DNA of 64,000 nt. Source: Streptomyces mesophilus (lineage in GTDB: Bacteria; Actinomycetota; Actinomycetes; Streptomycetales; Streptomycetaceae). The translations under genes and the position numbers were made by a program. Within the stretch, counting starts at the first letter, position 1. Each line of letters begins with the position of its first letter. This document shows, one piece after another, positions 48,375 to 56,739 of the stretch. The stretch is from positions 1 to 64,000 of the forward strand of contig NZ_JAAKZW010000009.1 in the NCBI RefSeq assembly GCF_011044995.1. The letters are read 5' to 3'. The notes beneath the pieces are model-generated. The model had not been told where the DNA came from. It made no database searches and saw only the letters and a program-made list of their open reading frames with translations.

Positions 48375-49045
48375 ACGTGATCGAGGCGGAGGACCTGGTC
48401 GTACGGTACGGAACGGCCACCGCTCTCGACCGGGTCGGCCTGAGGGTCGCGGCCGGTGAACTCGTCGCGCTCATCGGCCCGAACGGGGCCGGCAAGTCCT
48501 CCCTCGTCAACACGGTCCTCGGCATCGTCCGCCCGGAGTCGGGACGCGTCGCGGTGCACGGCCGCGCCGCCCTCGTCCCCGAAGGGCGGCAGCTCTTCGG
48601 AGACCTGACCGTCGACGACAACCTCGCGCTCGGCGCCTGGCGGCGCAGAAGAGACTCCAAAGCCCGCGACACCGGCAAGGTGTACGAGGTGCTGCCCGGC
48701 CTGGTCCGCCTGCGCAAGCGGCGCGCGGGCAGCCTGTCCGGCGGCGAGCAGCAGATGGTCGCGTTCGGACGGGCCCTGATGGCCGACCCGGATGTGGTGG
48801 TCGTGGACGAACTCTCCCTGGGTCTCGCCCCGTTGGTCACCGCGGACCTGGCCGCGCAGCTGCGCACTCTGAACGCCGAACGGGGCATGGCCGTGCTCCT
48901 GATCGAGCAGAACGCACGGCTCGCCCTCGACCTGTGCAGCCGCGGTTACGTCCTCGAGGCGGGCCGGATCCGAGCCGAGGGCACCGCGGCCGAGCTCACC
49001 GCGAGCGCCGAGGTCGCCGACGCCTATCTGGGGGCGGTCCTGTGA
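48371..49045 (+). CDS. ABC transporter ATP-binding protein (LivF type)
   Basis: A 224-residue ATPase: Walker A GPNGAGKSS, signature SLSGGEQQMVAFGRAL, Walker B VVVVDELSLGLAP, and LLIEQNARLALDL typical of LivF. Note that Walker B ends DE-L-S-L-GLAP, the LivF type. Overlaps the LivH gene (GTGA). Confidence 0.93.
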   Translation: MNVIEAEDLVVRYGTATALDRVGLRVAAGELVALIGPNGAGKSSLVNTVLGIVRPESGRVAVHGRAALVPEGRQLFGDLTVDDNLALGAWRRRRDSKARDTGKVYEVLPGLVRLRKRRAGSLSGGEQQMVAFGRALMADPDVVVVDELSLGLAPLVTADLAAQLRTLNAERGMAVLLIEQNARLALDLCSRGYVLEAGRIRAEGTAAELTASAEVADAYLGAVL

Positions 49046-49905
49046 GCGACTTCCTCCAGTACCTCGTCGCGGGCCTGGCCGTCGGCTGCGGCTTCGCCCT
49101 GCTCGCCAGCGGATTGGTGGCCGTCCACCGGGTGACCCACGTGGTCAACTTCGCGCAGGGCATGTTCGCCGTAGTGGCGGGCCTGACCGCCGGTTCGCTG
49201 CTCTCGGCCGGGCTCCCGCACGGGGCCGCCGAGCTCCTCGCGGTCCTGGTGGCCGGCGCGGTCGGTCTGCTCGTCGGTCTCATCGCCACCGGCAAACCCG
49301 GGACCAGCGCCCAGTCCGCGCTGATCGTGACGCTCGGCGTGGGCTTCGTCGCGTACGCCGTCGAGATCATGATCTGGGGCGACAACCCCCGTTCCCATCC
49401 CGGACTCCGCGGCTCGGTGCAGATCGCCGACGCCTACGTGCAGAAGCAGTCGTTCCTCGTCATCGGCGTGACCGCGGTGGTGTTCACCCTGCTCGGCCTG
49501 TTCTTCACCCGCACCTACCTCGGCAAGGCCTTCACCGCCTGCGCCTCCAACCCCTACGCGGCGCGTGCGGTGGGCATCGACGTGACCCGTATGGGACTGA
49601 TCGCCTTCGCCCTCGGCGGGATGCTCGGCGGCGCCGCGGGCGTGCTGCTCACCCCGCTCCTGCCGATCTCGTACAACAGCGATGTCCTGCTCATCACCAG
49701 CGGATTCGCCGCCGCGATCCTCGGCGGCCTCACCCGGCCGGGGCTCGCCCTCGTCGGCGCGCTGATCCTGGGCGTCGCGGAGTCCATGGTCGCCGGGTAT
49801 CTGGACGCCTCGTACCAGACGGTGGTCGCGCTGCTCCTGATGCTCGCGATCATGATCTGGCAGGCCTCGCAGCGTACGTCGCTCACCGAAGAGGCGGCCC
49901 GATGA
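49042..49905 (+). CDS. ABC transporter permease (LivH type)
   Basis: A 287-residue inner-membrane permease with about eight spans. GLVAVHRVTHVVNFAQGMFAV contains the LivH-specific NFAQG. The GTG start is fixed by the GTGA overlap with livF. Confidence 0.92.
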   Translation: MSDFLQYLVAGLAVGCGFALLASGLVAVHRVTHVVNFAQGMFAVVAGLTAGSLLSAGLPHGAAELLAVLVAGAVGLLVGLIATGKPGTSAQSALIVTLGVGFVAYAVEIMIWGDNPRSHPGLRGSVQIADAYVQKQSFLVIGVTAVVFTLLGLFFTRTYLGKAFTACASNPYAARAVGIDVTRMGLIAFALGGMLGGAAGVLLTPLLPISYNSDVLLITSGFAAAILGGLTRPGLALVGALILGVAESMVAGYLDASYQTVVALLLMLAIMIWQASQRTSLTEEAAR

Positions 49906-50864
49906 ACGAATCCGTCCTTGTCCTCCTGCTGCTTTCCGCGATCGTGGTCACGGGCCTGTCCATGCTGATGGGCTACGCCGGCCAAGTCTCCCTCGGCCAG
50001 GCCTCCTTCACCATGATCGGCGCCTACACCGCGGCCCTGATCGCCACCCATGGCCGGCCGACCTGGCTCGGCCTGCTCGCCGCGCCGTTCGTCGCCACCG
50101 CGGCCGCCGCCCTGATCGGCATCCCGCTCCTGCGCCTGCGCGGCCACCGTCTCGCCTTCGCCACACTCGCCGTCCAGCTGGTGCTCCTGAGCGTCGTGGG
50201 ACAGCAGGCGTGGACCGGCGGCGACATCGGCCTGCAGGGCATCCCGCTCCTGAACATCGGCGGTTACGAATTCTCCGGCGACCGTCCGTACATCTATCTC
50301 GCTCTCGCGGCCCTGCTCCTGGTCGTCCTGATCACGCGGAACGTCGTGGCCTCCCGGCCGGGGCGCGGACTGCGGGCCCTTGCCACCAGTGAGGTCGCCG
50401 CCGAGTCGTCCGGGGTGCCGGTGGCCACGTACAAACTGGTCGTCTTCAGCCTCTCGGCGGGCTTCGCCGGACTGGCGGGCGGCATCTACGCCTTCTACAT
50501 CGGCTATGTGTCGCCCGGTTCGTTCCCCGTGCTCCTTTCCTTCGAATACGTGGTGATGGTCGTCGTCGGCGGCGCGGGCACCATCTGGGGTGCGCTCGCC
50601 GGCGCCACCGCGATCACCCTGCTGCTCCAGTGGCTCAACGACCTCGGCACCCGCGAGGGCATGCCCGCCTCCGCGCCCGCGGTCCTGTCCTATGCCGTCT
50701 ACGGAGTGCTGCTGATCCTCGTGGTGCTCTTCCTGCCGCGCGGTCTGGTGCCCAGCGCGACGTCCTGGTGGGCACGGCACGTCCGATGGCCGCGACGCCG
50801 CACCTCGGAGCCTGCCGACACTCCGTCAACTGCCCCGAAGGAGATGCACTATGAGCCGAATTGA
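49902..50864 (+). CDS. ABC transporter permease (LivM type)
   Basis: A 320-residue permease. LSMLMGYAGQVSLGQASFTMIG is the LivM signature; GGAGTIWGALAGA follows near the end. The C-terminal ~30 residues are Arg/Pro-rich cytosolic. It overlaps livH by ATGA and the next (SDR) gene by 14 bases. Confidence 0.93.
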   Translation: MNESVLVLLLLSAIVVTGLSMLMGYAGQVSLGQASFTMIGAYTAALIATHGRPTWLGLLAAPFVATAAAALIGIPLLRLRGHRLAFATLAVQLVLLSVVGQQAWTGGDIGLQGIPLLNIGGYEFSGDRPYIYLALAALLLVVLITRNVVASRPGRGLRALATSEVAAESSGVPVATYKLVVFSLSAGFAGLAGGIYAFYIGYVSPGSFPVLLSFEYVVMVVVGGAGTIWGALAGATAITLLLQWLNDLGTREGMPASAPAVLSYAVYGVLLILVVLFLPRGLVPSATSWWARHVRWPRRRTSEPADTPSTAPKEMHYEPN

Positions 50865-51768
50865 TCTCAACGGCAAGGTGGCCGTCGTGACCGGTGGCGG
50901 GCGGGGCCTCGGGCTCGCCTATGCGCGGGCGCTGGCTCGTACGGGCGCCTCGGTCGTGGTCAACGACGTCGACGAGGAGATCGCCGCGGCGGCCGTCAAG
51001 GAGATCACCGGCGCGGGCGGGCAGGCGGTGGCGGAGGTCGTGCCCGTGGGGGACGCCGCGGCCGCCGACCGCCTCGTGGGGCGGGCCGTCGAGGCGTTCG
51101 GGCGGCTCGACGTCATGGTGACCAACGCCGGGATCCTGCGCGACCGGGTGCTGTGGAAGATGTCCGACGACGATTTCGACGCGGTCCTCGGCGTCCATCT
51201 GCGGGGCACGTTCACCTGCGCCCGGGCCGCCGCCGTACGGATGCGGGAGCAGGGCGACGGCGGCTCGCTCGTCCTGGTCGGCTCGCCCGCCGGACAGCGC
51301 GGCAACTTCGGGCAGACCAACTACGCCGCGGCCAAGGCGGGTATCGCCGCCATGGCCCGCACCTGGTCGATGGAGCTCGCCAGGTCCGAGATCACCGTCA
51401 ATGCGATCATCCCCGTCGCGGCCACCGCCATGACCGAGACGATCCCGGTGTTCGCCCCGTATATAGAGGAGCAGCGCAAGGGCCGTCCGCTGCCCGATTT
51501 CCTGCGCAAGGGCGAGGGGTTCGGCACACCGGAGGACTGCGCCGCACTCGTCCCGTACCTCGCCTCGGACGCGGCCCGCGGCATCACCGGGCAGTGCATC
51601 GGCATCGGCGGGGACAAGCTCGCGCTCTGGTCGCACCCGCAGGAGATCGCGGCGGCCTACGCCGACGGCGGCTGGACACCGGAGACGATCGCCGCCGTCT
51701 GGCCCGCCTCGCTCGGCCGCGCGCCCCAGTCCGTGGGCATCCCGGCCCCCGTGGTCCCGGAGGGCTGA
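50851..51768 (+). CDS. Short-chain dehydrogenase (putative beta-hydroxyacyl-CoA dehydrogenase)
   Basis: A 305-residue SDR. Cofactor motif VVTGGGRGLGLAYARAL, NAG motif VTNAGILRD, catalytic Ser in SPAGQRGNFG and Tyr-x3-Lys in NYAAAKAGI. Similar to multifunctional-enzyme-type 3-hydroxyacyl-CoA dehydrogenases. In the proposed pathway it would oxidise 3-aryl-3-hydroxypropanoyl-CoA to the beta-keto form, the role given to CouM in the Rhodococcus hydroxycinnamate pathway. Probable NAD(P) preference cannot be read with certainty. The start overlaps livM. Confidence 0.85.
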   Translation: MSRIDLNGKVAVVTGGGRGLGLAYARALARTGASVVVNDVDEEIAAAAVKEITGAGGQAVAEVVPVGDAAAADRLVGRAVEAFGRLDVMVTNAGILRDRVLWKMSDDDFDAVLGVHLRGTFTCARAAAVRMREQGDGGSLVLVGSPAGQRGNFGQTNYAAAKAGIAAMARTWSMELARSEITVNAIIPVAATAMTETIPVFAPYIEEQRKGRPLPDFLRKGEGFGTPEDCAALVPYLASDAARGITGQCIGIGGDKLALWSHPQEIAAAYADGGWTPETIAAVWPASLGRAPQSVGIPAPVVPEG

Positions 51769-51770
51769 CC

Positions 51771-52649
51771 GTGCTGAACCCCGACGAGCTCACCGCCATC
51801 GACGTGCACACGCACGCCGAGGTGTCCGCGCGCGGGAACGCCTCCCTGGACGAGGAGTTGAGCGACGCGTCCAGCACGTACTTCAAGATCGACCCGGCCC
51901 GGCGCAAGCCCACTCTGGAGGAGATCGCGGCCTATTACCGTGAGCGCTCCATGGCCGCCGTGGTGTTCACCGTGGACGCCGAGCACGCCACCGGGACGCC
52001 GCCCGTGCCCAACGAAGAGGTGGCCCAGGCGGCCGCGGCCAACCCGGACGTCCTCATCCCGTTCGCCTCGATCGACCCGTTCCGGGGCAAGGCGGGTGTG
52101 CGCCAAGTGCGGCGTCTGGTCGAGGAGTTCGGCGTACGGGGGTTCAAGTTCCACCCCAACGTCCAGGGCTTCTTCCCCAACGACCGGATCGCCTACGGCC
52201 TGTACGAGGCGATCGAGGAGCTCGGCGCCATCGCGCTGTTCCACACCGGGCAGACCGGGATCGGCTCCGGGATTCCGGGCGGTGGCGGCATCCGGCTGAA
52301 GTACTCCAATCCGCTGCATGTCGACGACGTGGCCGTCGACTTCCCGCATCTGAAGATCATCCTGGCCCACCCCTCGTTCCCCTGGCAGGACGAGGCGCTG
52401 AGCATCGCCACGCACAAGCCGGGCGTCTACATCGACCTGTCCGGCTGGTCGCCGAAGTACTTCCCGCCGCAGCTCGTCCAGTACGCCAACACCTTGCTCA
52501 GGGAGAAGGTGCTGTTCGGCTCCGACTACCCGCTGCTGACTCCGGACCGCTGGCTGGCCGACTTCGCCGAGCTCCCGATCAAGGACGAGGTGCGGCCCCT
52601 GATCCTCAAGGAGAACGCGGCGCGACTGCTGGGGCTGCGGAAGACCTGA
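51771..52649 (+). CDS. Amidohydrolase-family protein (putative aryl beta-ketoacyl-CoA hydrolase, CouO-like)
   Basis: A 292-residue TIM-barrel metal-dependent hydrolase (Amidohydro_2 family). Metal ligands: IDVHTHAE at the N-terminus, FKFHPNVQ, HTGQTG, LAHPSFPWQDE and GSDYPLLTP (Asp) at the C-terminus. Context: CoA ligase, MaoC hydratase and SDR in one operon, as in the p-hydroxycinnamate operon of Rhodococcus jostii RHA1, where an amidohydrolase-type enzyme (CouO) cleaves the beta-ketoacyl-CoA to the benzoate plus acetyl-CoA. A decarboxylase role (ACMSD/gamma-resorcylate decarboxylase type) is the main alternative. The GTG start is two bases after the SDR stop. Confidence 0.8.
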   Translation: MLNPDELTAIDVHTHAEVSARGNASLDEELSDASSTYFKIDPARRKPTLEEIAAYYRERSMAAVVFTVDAEHATGTPPVPNEEVAQAAAANPDVLIPFASIDPFRGKAGVRQVRRLVEEFGVRGFKFHPNVQGFFPNDRIAYGLYEAIEELGAIALFHTGQTGIGSGIPGGGGIRLKYSNPLHVDDVAVDFPHLKIILAHPSFPWQDEALSIATHKPGVYIDLSGWSPKYFPPQLVQYANTLLREKVLFGSDYPLLTPDRWLADFAELPIKDEVRPLILKENAARLLGLRKT

Positions 52650-52685
52650 GCCGTCCGCGCGAGGAGTCGAAAGGAGGTCACGCAC

Positions 52686-54200
52686 ATGCGCAACGAGGGA
52701 ATCGGGTCGTGGCCGGCGCGCAGAGCGCGCAAGACCCCGCACCGCACCGCCCTGATCCACGACGGCAGCACGATCACCTACGGCGAGCTGCACCGGCGAG
52801 TCCTCCAACTCGCCCACGCGTTACGCACATTGGGCGTGCAGCGCGGCGACCGCGTCGGCTATCTCGGCCCCAACCACCCGTCGTTCCTGGAGACGCTGTT
52901 CGCCACCGGCGCGATCGGCGCCGTCTTCGTCCCGCTCAACACCCGCCTGGCCGCTCCGGAGATCGGCTATCAGCTCGCCGACTCCGGGGTGTCCGTCCTG
53001 ATCCACGCCCCGACCCACGCACCACTGGTCGACTCCCTGCGCGCCACGACGGACGTCCGCGTGCACGTGGCGCTCGCGGACCCGTCCCCCTTTGCGGTCG
53101 ACTACGCGGAGATGATGCGGGCGGCCCCGAAGGACCCGCTCGACGAGCCGGTGGCTCCCGACGACCTGTGCCTGATCATGTACACCTCGGGGACCACGGG
53201 CCGTCCCAAGGGCGCCGCCCTCACCCATGCCAACCTCACCTGGAACGCCCTCAACGTCCTGGTCGACACCGACCTGATCGCGGATGAGACCGCGCTGGTG
53301 TCGGCGCCCCTGTTCCACACCGCCGCGCTCAACATGCTCACCCTGCCGGTGCTGCTCAAGGGCGGCGCCTGCGTCCTCGTCCCGGCCTTCACACCCGACT
53401 CCACCTTCGAGCTGATCGAGCGCCACCGGGTCACGTTCATGTTCGGTGTACCCACCATGTTCAACGAGCTCGCCCGGTCCCCCAAGTGGCCCGCCGCGGA
53501 CCTGACTTCACTGCGTCTGCTGACCTGCGGCGGCTCCCCGGTCCCGACCTCCCTCATCGAGACCTACGCCGCCCGGGGCCTGACCTTCCTCCAGGGATAC
53601 GGGATGACGGAGGCGGCTCCCGGAACGCTGTTCCTCGACGCGGCCCACGCCGTGACCAAGACCGGCTCCGCCGGAGTGCCGCACTTCTTCACCGACGTAC
53701 GCGTCGTCGGCCCCGACGGCGCCGACGTCACACCGGGCGAGCCGGGCGAGGTCCTGGTCAACGGCCCGCATGTCATGGCCGGTTACTGGGGCCTGCCCGA
53801 CCAGAGCGCCGCCGTCCTCAGGGACGGCTGGTTCCACACCGGCGATCTGGCCGTACTCGACGAGGACGGCTACGCGTTCATCACCGACCGGCTCAAGGAC
53901 ATGATCATCTCCGGCGGCGAGAACATCTATCCGGCCGAGGTCGAAAAGGCCATCGCGGCCGACCCCGACGTCCTCGACTGCGCCGTCATCGGCGTCCCCG
54001 ACCCCACCTGGGGCGAGGTCGGCCGCGCCGTCGTGATCCCCCGGCCCGGCTCGGGCCTCACGCCCGCACGCGTCATCGACGGCCTCCGGGGCGCGCTGGC
54101 CTCGTACAAGATCCCCAAGTCGGTGGTGTTCGCCGACGAACTGCCGCGCAACGCGGCCGGAAAGATCCTCAAATCCCGCCTGCGCGACCTCCACGGCTGA
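52686..54200 (+). CDS. Acyl-CoA ligase (putative hydroxycinnamoyl-CoA synthetase)
   Basis: A 504-residue ANL enzyme with all motifs intact: phosphate loop YTSGTTGRPKGA, A5 GYGMTEA, A7 GWFHTGDLA, A8 RLKDMIISGGENIYPAEVE and catalytic Lys in NAAGKILKSRLR. In this operon it probably activates ferulate, p-coumarate or a related aryl-propenoate. The ribosome site AAAGGAGGTCACG is the strongest in the window. Short/medium fatty acid is the alternative substrate; the contrast with the degenerate ligase-like protein at 13.9 kb is marked. Confidence 0.88.
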   Translation: MRNEGIGSWPARRARKTPHRTALIHDGSTITYGELHRRVLQLAHALRTLGVQRGDRVGYLGPNHPSFLETLFATGAIGAVFVPLNTRLAAPEIGYQLADSGVSVLIHAPTHAPLVDSLRATTDVRVHVALADPSPFAVDYAEMMRAAPKDPLDEPVAPDDLCLIMYTSGTTGRPKGAALTHANLTWNALNVLVDTDLIADETALVSAPLFHTAALNMLTLPVLLKGGACVLVPAFTPDSTFELIERHRVTFMFGVPTMFNELARSPKWPAADLTSLRLLTCGGSPVPTSLIETYAARGLTFLQGYGMTEAAPGTLFLDAAHAVTKTGSAGVPHFFTDVRVVGPDGADVTPGEPGEVLVNGPHVMAGYWGLPDQSAAVLRDGWFHTGDLAVLDEDGYAFITDRLKDMIISGGENIYPAEVEKAIAADPDVLDCAVIGVPDPTWGEVGRAVVIPRPGSGLTPARVIDGLRGALASYKIPKSVVFADELPRNAAGKILKSRLRDLHG

Positions 54201-54209
54201 GGAGCCCTC

Positions 54210-54659
54210 ATGCATGTGCACATCGACGACCTCGTCGGCCTGACCGGCAAAGAGCTGGGCACGAGCGACTGGTTCCCGGTCCCGCAGACCCGTATCGACA
54301 CCTTCGCGGACGCCACCGACGACCACCAGTGGATCCATGTGGACCCCGAGCAGGCGAAGAACGGCCCCTTCGGCGTCCCCATCGCCCACGGCCTGCTCAC
54401 TCTCTCGCTCTTCATCCCGATGTTCACGGCACTCCTGGACGTGGACGGGGTGCGGACCAAGGTCAACTACGGCTTCAACAAGGTCCGCTTCCCGGCCCCG
54501 GTCCCCGCCGACTCCCGCCTACGCCTGCACGCCCGCCTCACCGAAGCCACCGACGTCCCGGGCGGTGGCGTCCAGATCACGGTGGACGGCACGATCGAAA
54601 TCGAGGACGCACCCAAGCCGGCCTGTGTGCTGCAGTCCGTCTCGCGCTTCTACCGCTGA
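54210..54659 (+). CDS. MaoC-family enoyl-CoA hydratase
   Basis: A 149-residue single hot-dog domain. Motif: FADATDDHQWIHVDPEQAK, with the catalytic Asp/His of (R)-hydratases, and GPFGVPIAHGLLTLSL. Predicted to add water to the aryl-propenoyl-CoA made by the preceding ligase. Starts ten bases after the ligase stop and is the last gene of the nine-gene operon. Confidence 0.88.
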   Translation: MHVHIDDLVGLTGKELGTSDWFPVPQTRIDTFADATDDHQWIHVDPEQAKNGPFGVPIAHGLLTLSLFIPMFTALLDVDGVRTKVNYGFNKVRFPAPVPADSRLRLHARLTEATDVPGGGVQITVDGTIEIEDAPKPACVLQSVSRFYR

Positions 54660-54731
54660 GACGGCGCCCGTTGTCAGTGGCGTACGGCATCGTGTGCCGC
54701 CGACGTCGGACCGACACCAGGGGTGGGCAGC

Positions 54732-55832
54732 GTGGCGGAGCAGAGGCTCTCCGAGTATGTGGCAGGCGAGTTGAGCCGTACGGACTGGGAGGTGCTGGGG
54801 CATGCCTACGGTCCGGCAGGCGACATCCCTCCGTACTTGGCCGGGCTGCTCGACTCGGACGCGGACAGACAGTCCGAGGCGCTGGGGATGCTCGATATGG
54901 CGGTGCTCCACCAAGGTTCGCTCTACTCCGCGACGCCACCCGCCGCGCTCTTCGTCGCGGCCGTCCTCGATCATCCGCGCACCCTCGCCGAGCACGAGAG
55001 CCACTACCCCTGGGACGAGCGGACGCGCCCGCTGCGCGCCGCGCTGATCGAATGGCTCGGCCAGATCGCGGACTGCGCCGCCTACGGCGAGACGACCGGT
55101 GGCGAGGATTCCAACGATCCGGGCGTGACCGCGGCATGCCGTGCCGTCAGGCCCGCGCTCTACCAGAGCGTGCAGCGGTATCTGTCGGACCCCCATCCGG
55201 CGATACGGGAGGCGGCGGTGGGCACCGTCACCCATCTCCTGCGCGCCCCCGAGCTCGCGGAACACATCCCGCACGCCGCCGGGCACCTGCGGCACACCCT
55301 CGCGCACAGTCCGTCCCGGCGGGAGCGGGCCACCTGCGCCGTCACCTTGGGCCTGTGGGGTCAGGACACCACGGCGTATCTCGACGATCCCGACCCCGCC
55401 GTCGCCACCTGCGCCGCCCTCGCCGACCGCAACGCCGGCGAAGCGAAGGCCACCGCGCTGCTGCTGGCCGCGCTGGAGCATCCGGCCGAGGCGGATGCCT
55501 GGTTCCGGCCGCATCTGCCGCACTTCGACGGCTGGTTCCGCTTCACGCTCCTGCGGGTCGCCCTGGAGCGCACGACGCTCGAGGAACTGCTCCCGGCTGC
55601 GCTCGCCATGCTGCGGATGAGCAGCCACTTCACGGTGGAGTGGGACTGGGGGCCGCTGATGGTGAAGGCGTTTCCCGACGGGCATCGGGCCCCGCTCACG
55701 CAGGCCCAGCGCACCTTCCTGAGGGCCGCATTGGAGCACGACGACGACTGGGGGAACACCGCCGGCCGGATCATCTGGCTCCGGAAGGCGGGGCTTCCCT
55801 CCGAGCGCGAGGCCCTGTGCGAGCTGCTGTAG
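54732..55832 (+). CDS. HEAT-repeat protein of unknown function
   Basis: A ~366-residue, helical, Ala/Leu-rich protein. HEAT-like units appear at HPAIREAAVGTVTHLLRAPE and DPDPAVATCAALADRNAG, with further helical pairs around 60-110 and 220-330. Such alpha-solenoids usually act as scaffolds. It starts with GTG 54732 (an upstream GTG at 54723 is also open). It lies alone between the hydroxycinnamate operon and the TetR gene; no function can be assigned. Confidence 0.7.
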   Translation: MAEQRLSEYVAGELSRTDWEVLGHAYGPAGDIPPYLAGLLDSDADRQSEALGMLDMAVLHQGSLYSATPPAALFVAAVLDHPRTLAEHESHYPWDERTRPLRAALIEWLGQIADCAAYGETTGGEDSNDPGVTAACRAVRPALYQSVQRYLSDPHPAIREAAVGTVTHLLRAPELAEHIPHAAGHLRHTLAHSPSRRERATCAVTLGLWGQDTTAYLDDPDPAVATCAALADRNAGEAKATALLLAALEHPAEADAWFRPHLPHFDGWFRFTLLRVALERTTLEELLPAALAMLRMSSHFTVEWDWGPLMVKAFPDGHRAPLTQAQRTFLRAALEHDDDWGNTAGRIIWLRKAGLPSEREALCELL

Positions 55833-55887
55833 CCGCGGACGCCGCCTCAGCCCGGTGCTCGGGCTCCGTGGCTGGTCAGGTGGTGGA

Positions 55888-55893
55888 TATTCT
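55888..55893 (+). promoter_or_regulatory. -10 box of a leaderless transcript (TATTCT)
   Basis: TATTCT is six bases before the ATG of the TetR gene. There is no Shine-Dalgarno sequence. Confidence 0.45.
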
Positions 55894-55899
55894 GGCGGG

Positions 55900-56589
55900 A
55901 TGGTGGACAGAACCGGTGGTGAGCCGCAGATCGACGGGCGCTCCACCCGCTGGGACGAGCACAAGGCGCAGCGCCGGGTCGAGTTGGTGGATGCGGCGGT
56001 CGCGCTCATCGAGGAGGAGGGCACGGCGTTCCGCGTACAGCGTCTCGCGGAGCGTGTGGGGCTGCCGCGATCGGTGCTGTACCGGCATTTCAAGGACCGG
56101 GCCACGCTGGACGAGTTGATCCGGCGCCGGGTCGTGGAGTCCTTCATGCGGCGGATGGAACCCACGCTCAGCTTCGAGGGGACGGTCGAGGAGTCCGTCC
56201 AGCGGGTGGTGGGTGCGCATCTGGACTGGGTCGTCGAACATCCGCGGCTCTACGCCTACATGGGCGTCGGGGAGCATGCGATGGGGGACGGTTCGCTGGT
56301 GGCGGACGCCAAGTCGGCCATCGCGCTGATGCTGGCCGACCGCTTCGGGGACATCCTGCGGGCGCTCGGGCTGCGGGAGGCGCCGATCCGTTCGGTCGCG
56401 GTGGGGATCGTGGGGTTCGTGGACACCGCGGTCAATCAGTGGGTCCACGACCCCGGGCGCGAGCAGTCCGAGGAGGAGCTGCGGGCGATGCTGTGCCGCT
56501 CGGTCTGGGCGGTCCTCGACGCGACGCTGCGGGACCTGGGTGTGGAGCTGTCACCGCAGCAGAAGGTCTCGGAGCTGGAAGGGATCTGA
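55900..56589 (+). CDS. TetR-family regulator
   Basis: A 229-residue regulator. HTH in the N-terminal 65 residues: VELVDAAVALIEEEG, AFRVQRLAERVGLPRSVLYRHF. The C-terminal domain has SVAVGIVGFVDTAVNQWV. It is convergent with the ferredoxin-reductase/AurF/monooxygenase genes and may control them; an operator was not found at its own promoter. The ATG was set by the leaderless -10 box and by the start of similarity. The stop codon opens a 31-bp tandem array. Confidence 0.88.
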   Translation: MVDRTGGEPQIDGRSTRWDEHKAQRRVELVDAAVALIEEEGTAFRVQRLAERVGLPRSVLYRHFKDRATLDELIRRRVVESFMRRMEPTLSFEGTVEESVQRVVGAHLDWVVEHPRLYAYMGVGEHAMGDGSLVADAKSAIALMLADRFGDILRALGLREAPIRSVAVGIVGFVDTAVNQWVHDPGREQSEEELRAMLCRSVWAVLDATLRDLGVELSPQQKVSELEGI

Positions 56590-56698
56590 AGCTGTCCGGC
56601 CCCGCGCGAGGGTGCTCTGAAGCTGTCCGGTCCCGCGCGAGGGTGCTCTGAAGCTGTCCGGTCCCGCGCGAGGGTGCTCTGAAGCTGTCCGGTCCCGC
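56587..56698. repeat. 31-bp tandem repeat, 3.6 units, starting at a stop codon
   Basis: Units at 56587, 56618, 56649 and a partial at 56680; each begins TGAAGCTGTCCGG and continues CCCGCGCGAGGGTGCTC. The first unit includes the TetR stop codon. The copies are nearly identical, so the expansion is recent. It lies between convergent genes. Confidence 0.88.
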
Positions 56699-56739
56699 AC
56701 AAGAGACCCGAGCCCGTGCGGTCCCGGACGTCATGGGTG

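Noticed and set aside
53486-56119. 877-codon frame across ligase, MaoC, HEAT and TetR genes
   Set aside because: Arg/Pro-rich translation typical of a wrong frame; it crosses several stop/start junctions of real genes.
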